A stretch of DNA of 48,278 nucleotides from Candidatus Babeliales bacterium (GCA_020049835.1 JAGVLK010000013.1:1-48278), one strand, 5' to 3'; shown: positions 1-9,000, counted from the first letter of the stretch. The notes: generated from the letters alone by a model not told the origin. Numbers and translations: made by a program.

Positions 1-99
1 ATAACAATTGTAGTGTTTTGTACTTCATGATCTTTCTCTTTTTTATAAGGAAACTGGTCATGAGTATACTTCAAATTTTAAAGTTTCAGAAGAGGTCTA

Positions 100-126
100 A
101 TTTTAAAATAGGGCATTTTTTGCGGG
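100..126. repeat. 27-bp inverted repeat, left arm
   Basis: This 27-base AT-rich segment is repeated without mismatch on the opposite strand at 1494-1520. The two arms bracket both tRNA genes and the ankyrin gene, about 1.4 kb in all. The match stops abruptly on both sides. I see no transposase between the arms. Confidence 0.85.
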
Positions 127-162
127 TAGGAACAAAATTTTATGCTTAAGGGGCCATTTCTC

Positions 163-191
163 TTGACAAAAGAGGGCTAAATAGGTAATAT
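163..191 (+). promoter_or_regulatory. sigma70-type promoter of the tRNA pair
   Basis: A perfect -35 hexamer TTGACA (163-168) is followed after 17 bases by TAATAT (186-191). It lies about 55 bases upstream of tRNA-Lys and is the best promoter for the two tRNAs. A second extended -10-like string (TTTTGCTATA) follows at 191-200 and could also contribute. Confidence 0.6.
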
Positions 192-245
192 TTTGCTATA
201 TCTTGGATCAAATAAGATATTTTATTTTGAAATAAGCTTTTGGTT

Positions 246-321
246 GAGCCGTTAGCTCAGTCGGTAGAGCAACAGCCTTTTAAGCTGTGGGTCGATGGTT
301 CGAGTCCATCACGGCTCACCA
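246..321 (+). tRNA. tRNA-Lys (anticodon TTT)
   Basis: A complete 76-base cloverleaf is visible. The acceptor stem GAGCCGT pairs with ACGGCTC, the anticodon stem ACAGC/GCTGT holds the loop CTTTTAA (anticodon TTT), and the T loop is TTCGAGT. The CCA end is encoded at 319-321. That CCA is also the first three bases of the short hairpin repeat at 319-352. Confidence 0.97.
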
Positions 322-352
322 GTCTTCGCTCCTAAAAGGAGCTTCGTCTGGC
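319..352. repeat. short hairpin repeat abutting tRNA-Lys
   Basis: The element starts with CCAG and ends with CTGGC, with an inner stem GCTCC/GGAGC around a short A-rich loop. An almost identical copy follows tRNA-Glu at 481-512. Related copies sit at 15203-15234 (reverse) and 45701-45732. It shares its first three bases with the CCA end of the tRNA. There is no T run, so it is not a typical terminator. Confidence 0.75.
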
Positions 353-405
353 AAGCCATACCAAACAACCTAAAAAGCCTTTTCAATACAATTTCTTGAA
401 ATTAT

Positions 406-483
406 GTCCCCGTCGTCTAGCCCGGTCTAGGACGTCGCCCTTTCACGGCGAAAACAAGGGTTCGAATCCCTTCGGGGACGCCA
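406..483 (+). tRNA. tRNA-Glu (anticodon TTC)
   Basis: A 78-base cloverleaf with acceptor stem GTCCCCG/CGGGGAC, anticodon stem TCGCC/GGCGA and loop CTTTCAC (anticodon TTC). The T arm is AAGGG-TTCGAAT-CCCTT. The CCA is encoded at 481-483 and overlaps the second hairpin repeat. It is probably co-transcribed with tRNA-Lys, 84 bases upstream. Confidence 0.96.
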
Positions 484-512
484 GTCTTCGCTCCTATGGA
501 GCTTCGTCTGGC
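481..512. repeat. short hairpin repeat abutting tRNA-Glu
   Basis: This is a second copy of the element at 319-352, differing only in the loop (TAT instead of TAAAA). It has the same CCAG start fused to the tRNA CCA, the same GCTCC/GGAGC inner stem and the same CTGGC end. Confidence 0.75.
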
Positions 513-714
513 TGTCGCCATTTTTTTAATGGATTGATTACCCCTAAAATCGATATTTTTCACGAAGTGCGAAAGCTATGAATTGCTCTTAATAGCTAAT
601 GGATCGCAACCCCCAGCATTTATATTCCAAAAAGCCTTTTACCAGGCAAATTGGTTAATATAAATTTAAATAGTATCAAGAATATTAACATTTATTTTTT
701 CCAGAGGAGTTGGA

Positions 715-1446
715 ATGCCTTACTCGAAGAAAGCCGCTTTCTTATTTTCTATATTTTCGGTTACATTAATCAGCACAGCGAATAATATTACGGTTGTTAA
801 TTCATCAAATCAATCGATCGATATGAGTCTGCAGATTCCTGCGATGACAGCTGCTAGAATCCACCTCCAACCGCTCGAAGAATTAAAGAAATGGTCTCAG
901 CAAGAATTGCAGGACGAATTATTTAAAGCAATTTTTCGTGACAATCCCAATGATATTAGAGCATTGGCAGCTGCAGGCGCTAATATTAATTTTATATACA
1001 AAAATTACAATATAAGCGCCACACAAGCAACACCTCTTCATATTGCACAAAAATATCGCAAGCACCAAGCACATAAAGCCCTTATAGAGCTTGGCGCAAC
1101 GGTAAAAATTGGCCAATATGAGACATATTGTAGCGAGCCTTCGCGAACACAGCAGCCGCCAATAAGAAAGGAACCCAGCATTAATCAAATTATGAAGACG
1201 TTTAAGAAAAAACAAAATGCTGATTTTCTTTCTCGATATAATGAAATTATAAACGGTCAATCCGGAAACTTTTCTAACATTACAAATTACCAATCTGCTG
1301 TCGAGTTCATTCATTTTGCAGAACGTGTTTTTAAGAATTTGCCTGTGATTGTACGCGAAAAGTTTAAGCATAATGTCGCAGTTTTTTTGGATTTTATTCA
1401 AAATCCTGCAAATGCAAATGAGCTAGTAGCTATGGGTTTGAGATAA
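715..1446 (+). CDS. Secreted ankyrin-repeat protein
   Basis: This 243-residue protein starts with a basic stretch and a hydrophobic segment (about residues 5-22) that looks like a Sec signal peptide. Residues about 75-135 contain two ankyrin-type units, with the LAAAGANIN and TPLHIA signatures and a closing ALIELGA. The remaining C-terminal half is helical and I do not recognise it. The start is supported by an AGAGGAG site eight bases upstream. Ankyrin repeats bind proteins, and in intracellular bacteria exported ankyrin proteins often act on host targets. That role is inference here. The gene stands alone between the tRNA pair and the deaminase gene. Confidence 0.75.
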   Translation: MPYSKKAAFLFSIFSVTLISTANNITVVNSSNQSIDMSLQIPAMTAARIHLQPLEELKKWSQQELQDELFKAIFRDNPNDIRALAAAGANINFIYKNYNISATQATPLHIAQKYRKHQAHKALIELGATVKIGQYETYCSEPSRTQQPPIRKEPSINQIMKTFKKKQNADFLSRYNEIINGQSGNFSNITNYQSAVEFIHFAERVFKNLPVIVREKFKHNVAVFLDFIQNPANANELVAMGLR

Positions 1447-1493
1447 ATATACCGAATACCGAAGCAGATCGACAAGTTGCCATATCATCTTTG

Positions 1494-1520
1494 CCCGCAA
1501 AAAATGCCCTATTTTAAAAT
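1494..1520. repeat. 27-bp inverted repeat, right arm
   Basis: This is the exact reverse complement of 100-126. It lies in the 179-base gap between the ankyrin gene and the deaminase gene, where I see no other feature apart from a weak promoter-like string near 1575-1602. Confidence 0.85.
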
Positions 1521-1625
1521 CCAGAGGCAAACCGTTTAAATGTGACTTGCAGAAAATATGCTCAGTGGCTAAACTTGCTTTATTGATAAGTAATTATATA
1601 TCAAATTCAGCAGGAAGGGTTTTGA

Positions 1626-2162
1626 ATGCAGTATGTAGCATATGTATGTTTACTTTTTATCTACTCTGTAAGTAATGCAGTTAATGTTGACTATGAACTT
1701 ATCCAACAAGCATTTTTAGTTCGTAATAATGCGCAGGCGCCATATTCAAATTTTCATGTAGGTTCTGCCATCAGAAGTCAGCAAGGAAACATCCATAAGG
1801 GTTGTAACGTTGAGCGTTGTAGCTACACGCAAAGCACACATGCTGAACAAAATGCTATTGATAACATGATCGCTCAAGAAGGTCCTGCAAAAATTCTTGC
1901 TATTGCTGTTGTCGCCGCACCTTCAACACAAAAACAAGAATTCCTTGATTTTATTGATGCTGAAATTATCTTTGGAGAACCACTTGGCGTTGCCCCCTGC
2001 GGCCACTGTCGTCAAATTATCTGGGAAAATTCTTTCAATGATCCAAGTGTAATTATATACCTGGTGAACGTTAACAACAAAAAAATTTACGTTACTACCA
2101 TTGGAGAACTCTTACCCTGTCCTTTTGGTCCTTGCGATCTTGGCATTAGTTATGGTGAATGA
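1626..2162 (+). CDS. Cytidine deaminase-family protein with signal peptide
   Basis: The zinc-dependent cytidine deaminase fold is clear. It has the YSNFHVGSAI substrate loop (40-49), the HAE motif (H72, catalytic E74), the PCGHCRQ zinc motif (C125, C128) and the closing LLPxxFGPxDL segment. The family converts cytidine or deoxycytidine to uridine in the cytosol. Here residues 1-18 form a hydrophobic segment ending SNA, which reads as a Sec signal peptide. An AGGAAGG site precedes this ATG, and no alternative start lies between the signal and the deaminase core. All catalytic residues are kept, so an active exported enzyme is plausible. A secreted GNAT gene follows 29 bases later, so the two may form an operon. 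Confidence 0.85.
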   Translation: MQYVAYVCLLFIYSVSNAVNVDYELIQQAFLVRNNAQAPYSNFHVGSAIRSQQGNIHKGCNVERCSYTQSTHAEQNAIDNMIAQEGPAKILAIAVVAAPSTQKQEFLDFIDAEIIFGEPLGVAPCGHCRQIIWENSFNDPSVIIYLVNVNNKKIYVTTIGELLPCPFGPCDLGISYGE

Positions 2163-2191
2163 TCTGAGCACTGCGACACTTAAGGGAGCAG

Positions 2192-2710
2192 TTGCAATCT
2201 TTTGTGCTACAAAGTAAAAAAGTGTCCTGCAAAATGCTTAAACAAGCGATTTTAGCCGTAACAGTTCTTTGTAATGTACACGCAGCAGACGGAGCTGAAA
2301 AAAATCTCCTTGATAGTTTAACAAATAAAGTTGAGCAGATCGATCTTGGTGACGCCCGGAGTAATCATTATAAAGTTTCATGCAAAACAAAAGTAACGTA
2401 TTTTTATAAAGATACTCAAGTCGGTTTTATCTATTATGGCGCGTCCAGCAAACAAGAAAAATATGCGCAGATCGATTCAATGCTCGTAGAAACTGAATTT
2501 CGCTCCCAAGGAATTGGATGCTACATGTTACGGCAAACGATGCTCACTTTAAAAAATGAGGGATACAATCAAGTTCGATTAAAAGTCATGCCTCTTTTAG
2601 CAACTGATTATAAAGCAGCTCTAGTAAGACTCATTCCATTTTATCAGAAGCATGGCTTCAGCCTTTTGAAGGTAAATGATATTCAAGCTGTTATGCAGGC
2701 ATCAATTTGA
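2192..2710 (+). CDS. GNAT-family N-acetyltransferase with signal peptide
   Basis: The C-terminal half carries the acetyl-CoA binding motif RSQGIG after a beta strand (SMLVETEF), then the YQKHGF strand-helix typical of GNAT enzymes, which acetylate small molecules or protein amines. The TTG start has GGGAG only three bases upstream. An ATG at 2234 would give MLKQAILAVTVLCNVHA, a textbook signal peptide, but it lacks a clear ribosome site. With either start the hydrophobic export-type segment stays near the N-terminus. The gene follows the secreted deaminase, with which it may be co-transcribed. The substrate is unknown. Confidence 0.75.
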   Translation: MQSFVLQSKKVSCKMLKQAILAVTVLCNVHAADGAEKNLLDSLTNKVEQIDLGDARSNHYKVSCKTKVTYFYKDTQVGFIYYGASSKQEKYAQIDSMLVETEFRSQGIGCYMLRQTMLTLKNEGYNQVRLKVMPLLATDYKAALVRLIPFYQKHGFSLLKVNDIQAVMQASI

Positions 2711-2711
2711 A

Positions 2712-2813
2712 AATGACCCTATCTTTAAAGCGGTCAAAGTTGCACTAAAAGCAATAGGCTTAAAACTTACTATTCAAGGGCGTGAGCAAGCTCACATCGA
2801 AGATTTTATTTAG
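2712..2813 (+). pseudogene. Antitoxin (HigA-type addiction-module antidote) C-terminal remnant
   Basis: Directly after the GNAT stop, one frame encodes about 33 residues starting NDPIFKAVKVALKAIGLKL and ending at TAG (2811-2813). This matches the end of the XRE-type addiction-module antidotes, whose last helix and strand read like 'LLKALKALGLKL'. There is no start codon in frame and no helix-turn-helix upstream, so only the tail of the gene survives. No partner toxin is visible next to it. Confidence 0.6.
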
Positions 2814-2856
2814 TGAATTACTCCCCTATAATTCGAATCAAGCCGAGAAATACTTT

Positions 2857-3258
2857 CTAATTTTCCGCCGCTGACAACATATTTCGACCAGAGCACATTT
2901 CCTGAGAGGAATGGGACTCGCCTATTACAACGCTTGTATCTTTTTTAGGACAAGATAATAGCCATTTTTTAAAATCGATCTTAAATAACCAATCACAAAA
3001 AAATGTAGCTATAATAAGCGATATCCATTTAATATAATAAGCTATACTAACTATATTGGGCAGTTCCGGATTGTCCTTATTTGTTCTTATTACAGCTTCC
3101 ATAGATATAAATGTTGCTATGCATGGTAAAATTCCCCCAACCACTTTAGCTGTTATGGAACTGTTTTTGATCTTTTGTATAAAGCCTGTTTTAGGGGCAT
3201 CAGATGCTTGTATATTATTTATACCTATCAATATTATCAATGCTAATTTCTTTAACAT
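2857..3258 (-). CDS. Small membrane protein, unknown function
   Basis: I do not recognise this 133-residue protein. It begins with a signal-like segment (MLKKLALIILIGINNIQASDA), followed by two hydrophobic segments around residues 36-52 and 70-92, and a soluble polar tail. I chose the ATG at 3258, not the one at 3270, because GGGAT sits just upstream of it and the signal peptide then starts properly. It lies 14 bases downstream of the truncated antitoxin-like gene, on the same strand. Confidence 0.5.
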   Translation of the reverse strand: MLKKLALIILIGINNIQASDAPKTGFIQKIKNSSITAKVVGGILPCIATFISMEAVIRTNKDNPELPNIVSIAYYIKWISLIIATFFCDWLFKIDFKKWLLSCPKKDTSVVIGESHSSQEMCSGRNMLSAAEN

Positions 3259-3272
3259 ATTAGATCCCATTT

Positions 3273-3518
3273 TTAAGAGCGCAAGTAAGACTTGCGAATT
3301 TTTTTTGATTCAGAAATTTCAATTGACTCAGTGGGGAGATGAATCATTCCCATTTCATGAGCAATTGCTTCTTCAAGTCCGGATTTTAAGCCATCGAAAA
3401 GGTTCTGCTGCGATGCTTTAAGCGTAGCAAACTCACGCTCTACTTCACGATCAATTTCTGCAAGCTCTTCTTTTGTAAATTTTTTATCAAGAAGATCTTG
3501 AACGTTGCCTAGTTTCAT
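3273..3518 (-). CDS. Antitoxin-like protein, apparently lacking its HTH domain
   Basis: Eighty-one residues. The N-terminus (FTKEELAEIDREVEREF) resembles the leader of many XRE-type antitoxins. The middle (LFDGLKSGLEEAIAHEMG, then TESIEI) resembles the stretch that normally precedes the helix-turn-helix in RelE/HigB partner antitoxins. The protein then ends in a short basic tail with no DNA-binding domain, so it looks truncated. It lies 10 bases downstream of the DUF4143-type ATPase gene, in the same orientation. No toxin gene is adjacent. Identification rests on resemblance of short stretches. Confidence 0.45.
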   Translation of the reverse strand: MKLGNVQDLLDKKFTKEELAEIDREVEREFATLKASQQNLFDGLKSGLEEAIAHEMGMIHLPTESIEISESKKIRKSYLRS

Positions 3519-3528
3519 TTGTTAATCC

Positions 3529-4875
3529 CTATAGCAAAGACTCTAATGCTTTTTTAATATTGCCCTGCTCAGAGCTTGCTGCAGCTACAATGGCATACAA
3601 CGGATAAGAATCAATATTGTTATGGCGAGAATAATTTTGCGTTGAAAATCGTATACCATATGATGATTGCGGATGTGTTTCAAGAAACAGATTTATGCTT
3701 CTTAACGTTGATCCTTTTCCACTTTTAACTTCAATTGGAACGATCTGCTTTTTTTGCATGAGGTAATCAACTTCCGCTATGCTCGAGCGATCTTTTCGGT
3801 TCCAATAGTATAAATTTCTTTTCATATGAGGATCACTATAAGCAAGAAGCTCTTGGCCAACAAATGCTTCCACAAGCGAACCTTTGTTAACAAATTCGGA
3901 AATTGGATCCACAAACCAACCTGCCAAATCAAGATCAAGCACTGCTTGACTAAGGCCTATATCAAGAAAAATTACCTTATAATCAGTTGGATCAACTTGC
4001 GCACCAAGCGGTATTCCCTGTCCTGCTGAATGGAAAACTTTGTGTGCAATACCAGCAGTAACCAGCAGATCCAGTGCTGGCGCAAGTTCTCTTTTGCGAT
4101 ACTCGCCCTCTATAACACTATATTTAAATTTGTTGCCAAGTTGGCGTGGTATACTGCTGAATATCTGCTCTACATATTTAATTTGGAATTTGCTTGCGTA
4201 TTTACTAAAGTCTTGGCGATAAGCGTCAAGCAATGAAAAATGAAACTTACCACATCGCAAAGGATCTTTTGCAGTTGCCCAGCAATTAACAACTTGTGGC
4301 ATGCCACCAATTGCAAGATATTCTCCGACTAAAGCAAGTGATTGTTCATGAATAACATCAGATAATGGTTGCTCAATCTTATGTGCCAGAATCTCTTCAA
4401 TTAAAAGTGTTGCTTGCTGCGCCGCCAAAAACTCTATAAATGAAACTGGGTACATATAGAGCGATTGAATGCGCCCCACAGGAATACCAACCTCTGCTAT
4501 AGCAAAATCTAATAATGAACCGGCAGCAATAACATGCAGCTCCGGCATTAATTCATAAAAATAACGCAATGCTAAAATCGCTTTTGGAGCAACTTGAATT
4601 TCATCAATAAAAAGAAGTGTTTTACCGGGAATAATAGGTTTTTTTAATAACACCGATATTTCTAAGACGATTCTTTCCGGGAGTAAATCTTTTTCAAAAA
4701 TCTGTATAAAATGAGGCAGCGTTTCTAGATTTATTTCTATAAAATCGGTAAAGGTTTTACCCAAAACACGTACTGCATAGGTTTTGCCTACTTGGCGAGC
4801 TCCTCGCAAAAGGAGTGGTTTTCTGTCCTTATCGCCCTTCCACTCAAGCAAATGATAGTCTATTAAACGCTTCAT
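3529..4875 (-). CDS. AAA-family ATPase with DUF4143 domain
   Basis: This 448-residue protein is the stand-alone ATPase common in anaerobes and symbionts. It has Walker A GARQVGKTYA near the start, Walker B LLFIDEIQ, an arginine-rich AAA region, then a DUF4143 C-terminal domain with the restriction-endonuclease-like string EVDYLMQKKQIVPIEVKSGK. Its biological role is not established for the family. I chose the ATG at 4875 because AAAGGTG lies five bases upstream, and because a good promoter (-10 at 4941-4946) would initiate close to or downstream of the longer start at 4935. Its promoter contains unusual 33-bp-spaced repeats. Confidence 0.85.
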   Translation of the reverse strand: MKRLIDYHLLEWKGDKDRKPLLLRGARQVGKTYAVRVLGKTFTDFIEINLETLPHFIQIFEKDLLPERIVLEISVLLKKPIIPGKTLLFIDEIQVAPKAILALRYFYELMPELHVIAAGSLLDFAIAEVGIPVGRIQSLYMYPVSFIEFLAAQQATLLIEEILAHKIEQPLSDVIHEQSLALVGEYLAIGGMPQVVNCWATAKDPLRCGKFHFSLLDAYRQDFSKYASKFQIKYVEQIFSSIPRQLGNKFKYSVIEGEYRKRELAPALDLLVTAGIAHKVFHSAGQGIPLGAQVDPTDYKVIFLDIGLSQAVLDLDLAGWFVDPISEFVNKGSLVEAFVGQELLAYSDPHMKRNLYYWNRKDRSSIAEVDYLMQKKQIVPIEVKSGKGSTLRSINLFLETHPQSSYGIRFSTQNYSRHNNIDSYPLYAIVAAASSEQGNIKKALESLL

Positions 4876-4884
4876 AAAGCACCT

Positions 4885-4970
4885 TTTTTGGTTAAAAAAC
4901 AAACCTAATTTGTGGCATTTTTGGTCAAAAATCAAACATAATTATATATGTTTTTGGTCAAAAATCAAAC
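4885..4970 (-). promoter_or_regulatory. Promoter with three 33-bp-phased operator-like repeats
   Basis: Three copies of a 20-base repeat (plus-strand form TTTTTGGTCAAAAATCAAAC, the first copy with changes) start at 4885, 4918 and 4951, exactly 33 bases apart. On the minus strand, TTTGAT (4964-4969) and TATAAT (4941-4946) are separated by 17 bases and sit in and beside the third copy. The other two copies lie downstream of the expected transcription start, before the ATPase start codon. This arrangement suggests autoregulation or binding of a regulator in three phased units. Confidence 0.65.
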
Positions 4971-4975
4971 TAAAG

Positions 4976-5266
4976 TAAGGTGGGGCATTAGGCGTAGTCG
5001 GAAGCTTTTTTGCTCAACTTCAGAACTCATGAACAAAATTCAGTTTAATCCTTTTTAGCATGTGCCATCAAAAAATGCTCGATTTGCTCTCTTTCAGCAC
5101 GCTGACCTTCTGACTTTTTTTTCATAATCTAATTTTTAAGCTATTTTGCCACCGTTTGCAAGCGGATATCTTTTGCTATATAGTTAAATAAATTAAGAAT
5201 GGGTACGTAAAAAAATGATGCAAAAAACAATAATTTTATTGCAAACCTAACCTTAAGGAGTTCCCC
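4976..5266. other. Intergenic region with promoter of the lipase operon
   Basis: This is the longest stretch without a firm gene. On the plus strand TTGCAA (5156-5161) and TATAGT (5179-5184), 17 bases apart, form a likely promoter for the lipase gene. On the minus strand 5045-5125 could encode a 26-residue Lys/Glu-rich peptide (MKKKSEGQRAEREQIEHFLM start), but no ribosome site precedes it. It may be a remnant. I see nothing else. Confidence 0.5.
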
Positions 5267-6061
5267 TTGAATCATATTTTACGTCGCGTCTCATTACTTT
5301 CCTTCTGCGCAGTATCACTACACATACAAGGCGCCGCAATCACTTATAGCCAAAAATTCCGAGATCAAGATCCCTACTTTTATGCTGTTGTAGCAAAAGC
5401 CGCTTATAAACATAGTCGAAAAAGCGTGCAGAAGGTTCTTGATAAAAAACTCGGCACTGGTAGAGCCGAAGTCTTGCAAACTGTAACCTATCGTCAATCG
5501 CTTTACGGCAACACTAATATGATTTTAGTCAAAGACGACAGAAATCGTTTGCATGTAGGATTTGAAGGAAGCACCGACCTTGGCAATTGGGCACGCAACT
5601 TAAAAAGTCTTTATAAAAATGTTGAAAAGGACGTTTTAAGAGGAATGCATAACGTCATAACTGATTGGGAAAAATGGCAACCGGGCTGCACGTTGGTATC
5701 AATTGTCGGGCATTCCCAAGGCGGTATGTACGCATCTCAATTAGTAAGACTATATAAGCGACATTATACCGAACCGGCCAAAACAAAATCGGGAAAAATC
5801 GATCGTTCAAAACGCTCCGGAAGAGCAACAGTAATTACGTTTAACGCATACAAGCCTAAAAAAGCGCCTTATCAGTTTCATTTTGCAACTGAAGATGAAC
5901 ACGCTGTAACATTGTGCAGCTCTAAGGGCCGGTATATACCCATTCCATGCGGCAACAATGATGCAAGCATCGCTTCTAACCATAGCATGAAGTACGTAGT
6001 GCGTGGTTTACGTGGTAAAAAATGGGAAGATTTTAAAAAACATAATCCCCACATTCTATAA
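5267..6061 (+). CDS. Secreted class 3-type lipase/esterase
   Basis: The 264-residue protein has an N-terminal signal peptide (about residues 1-23), then an alpha/beta hydrolase of the fungal lipase-like class 3 type. The oxyanion-side strand is LHVGFEGSTDLGNWARNL, the nucleophile elbow is GHSQGG with S150, and a C-terminal NHSMKYV supplies a candidate catalytic His. The start is TTG, with AAGGAG six bases upstream. Family members hydrolyse acylglycerols or related esters. The substrate here is unknown. The AAA+ gene begins eight bases after its stop, so the two are almost certainly one operon, driven from 5156-5184. Confidence 0.8.
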   Translation: MNHILRRVSLLSFCAVSLHIQGAAITYSQKFRDQDPYFYAVVAKAAYKHSRKSVQKVLDKKLGTGRAEVLQTVTYRQSLYGNTNMILVKDDRNRLHVGFEGSTDLGNWARNLKSLYKNVEKDVLRGMHNVITDWEKWQPGCTLVSIVGHSQGGMYASQLVRLYKRHYTEPAKTKSGKIDRSKRSGRATVITFNAYKPKKAPYQFHFATEDEHAVTLCSSKGRYIPIPCGNNDASIASNHSMKYVVRGLRGKKWEDFKKHNPHIL

Positions 6062-6069
6062 ACTATTGT

Positions 6070-9000
6070 ATGAAACAGTTACTTTTTACGGCAATCGTGG
6101 TTGCCCAATGTACCTATGCTGCCCAATCGGTTCTAACATCTAAAAATGACAGCACTCATGCTGGCAATGCTACTCGTAGCAGCACGTTAAGACATAGATA
6201 TGCACGCAAACCTGCAGCATCACAAGAGTCGCCGGGCCTCGATATTGTTGTCTCTTCTCCTGTTGCAGCATCATCAACGCACATACCTTTACCGGTAAGC
6301 AGTCATACGGCAACTTCTTTGCAAGTGATTGCTCCAAGTCCTTTAATAAAAATTATTGGATACAGAACCAATAGATATCAATCAAAAAAGAAGAAATATA
6401 AGTGTGCATCAGAATATCTTGCGCTCTTACAAGCCGAATCGCGAAAATCGGCCGGACCGGTAAACGCTCAAACTAAGCGCTTAATTGAAGATGCACAAAA
6501 TGCTGTTAATCAACGTAGAGCAAAGAAGCTAACTGCAAAATCAACTATGCAAGATGCAATGACTGCCCTCAAAATTGAACAGGAATTTCCGGTACAAAGT
6601 AGAGAGTATTGTGATCTTTTGCATGGGGAACTTTTAAGTGCACAAGAAATTGCCTTAGAATATAAACAAGACATTGCTTCAAAAGCACATCCAGCTGCCA
6701 CAACCAGACCCTTTGACCTCTTGGATTTATCCTACCAATCGCGTAATTTAATTGAATCTCTTAATTTATCAAATAACTTGCCCTGTTGGCCGCAAAAGTA
6801 TATCGAATTAATTACATCAGATTATAATAATGCTAAAAAAGCTTTTTCCCCTGCCGCTTACTCTGCTGAAATGCAACACGAGTATGCAGAAGCTGCTCAA
6901 GCTTTGGCTGAACTAAAAATACATAGTGATCGCATGGAAGAAAGTATCACGTTCGTGAGCATAGAGCATTTGAGAGGAAGGTCGTTAGAACATGCGCATA
7001 TGATGGCGCAACAAATAAAAGCTGACTATGCTCGAGCAGCGGAAGCTGTTGAAAAAAAACGTATGGCGCAGGAGGAAGCTCTAAAACATTTAAATACACT
7101 ACCACAACCATCAAATGCAACAGGAAGCTCTTCAACTTTCCAATCGATATTTGATGCATCTCACATTCCCGGAACTCCTGAATACCATCAGCAACTTGCC
7201 ATTAAACTCTTGGCCACTATTAAATTGCGGCTCAGAATACACAATGAGATCGAAGATCAAAACCATGAGCGTTACAAAAGGTGGTTGATGACGGGAGATA
7301 TTGACAAAACATTAAAAGAGCTCAACGAATATCTGATTCGTGTGAATAATCTCGTATCACGAACAGCAAGTCATGTTAAAAAAACAAAAATAGATGCATC
7401 AAAACCACCGTTATACAACTCATTATTTTTACGAGAAACAAATACACTTCATAATAGCTTGGCATACTTTTTGCATCCTCTATTTCATGGACACGGAGAG
7501 CCAATTCCTAAAAACTATTGCACTAAAATTTTTGATGCAGTGAGACAGTTTGTAACACAAGCAGCAAGTATGAAATTAGATGATGCTTATTTTACTTTAA
7601 AACACGCGCTCGATGATACCGGCAGTTCAAAAATTCTGCTTACTTCGTTGGTTGGGTGCATATCCATGGTAACAGCCGTTCAATGCAGTGCGCCGGTTGC
7701 AGCCTGCACGTATAAAGTTCTTGAAAAGGCAGCGCATCTATATCCGCAGCATACGCCCGATAAATATCGGGCTGGATCTTCATCTGAACAAACAATGCTT
7801 GATATAAAGAGTGGCAAATGCACTACTGTTTTCGACCAGTGGAACGAAGAGAAAGAATGTCCGCACGGAATTGAGCGCTGTCCGTTATTAGGAACTCAAA
7901 GTAAAGGCATATTTACCGCTCTAAAAAAATTTACCGAAAAAATAAAAAAGTCTGAACAAGACAAACAACGACCATTCTTCATGCATGATGCGGATGTCCA
8001 TCGCATACTTTCCATACTAACCGGTGCCATCGCTGATGTTTATGAAACAAACATTAAAGCAGCCTTAGCTAAAGATACATGTGATGACAAAAATTTGAAA
8101 AATACACGTACTGTCGTTGAAACTCTGGCGTCGCTACCAACAGATTTTTATAATATAGAAGCCGCAATGCGTGCAAACAAACCCGAAATCGATAAGCTTC
8201 TTGAGGGATATCCTATAGAAGAAAAGCGCAAGTTTTATGCTTGGATGCGTTCGTTAATAAAAAATGCCAATAATCCAGACTTCGCATACGATCCTAAAAA
8301 CGTAGGTATCAATTTACTTTTGGTTGGACCAACAGGCGTTGGAAAATCCCACACAAGTAGTGAATTGTGCCGCTTACTCGGTTTGACTATAATACCGATG
8401 ACATTAAATGAAGTTATACAATCCTGCAGTCAATCAGTGAGCCGATTATTAGACAATGGTGAGCTTTCACCATTCGAGCAAAAATTAGCAGCTTTACCCG
8501 AAGATGCATCATCTTTACTAGTTATACTATATGTCGATGAAGCTGACAATGAAGGTATTAGCCAATCAACACTAAAACGTGAGCTTTGCCAAAACAAAAA
8601 CCTATTTCTTTCTGCATTACAAGTGCATTTGCCTACAAAGCGCTTCATGATACTTTCTTGCAATGATGCAACTTTTTTAAAAAATGATGTTGCACTCGGT
8701 AGTCGTTTTTTTATCATTGAGCATACTGAATGGATTGCAAATCAGAAAATAATGCGGTTATTACCTATGGTTAAAAACTGTTTTGAACATAACCAGCTGT
8801 TAAAAAATATGATACCGTCGGTAGATTTAGAAGAAATTACCCGAGAATACGTACTTTTTGACCCAACCATGAACATGCGTGTGTTGATATCAAGACTATC
8901 CTGTATCGAAGATTATTTTACTGCTCAACAGGAAATCGAATCGGGTAAAGATTATTTGTTTCCTGATGAAGATCGCAATGGCTACAAGCCAACCTTTCAG

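Noticed and set aside
396-581. Plus-strand reading frame across tRNA-Glu
   Set aside because: It lies over a complete tRNA gene and its hairpin repeat, with no ribosome site.
919-1401. 160-residue minus-strand frame inside the ankyrin gene
   Set aside because: It is antisense to a well-supported signal-peptide gene, is Cys/Leu-rich without domain features and has no ribosome site.
5045-5125. 26-residue minus-strand peptide in the intergenic region
   Set aside because: It is Lys/Glu-rich and plausible in composition, but no ribosome site or promoter supports it. It is kept only as a note in the region entry.
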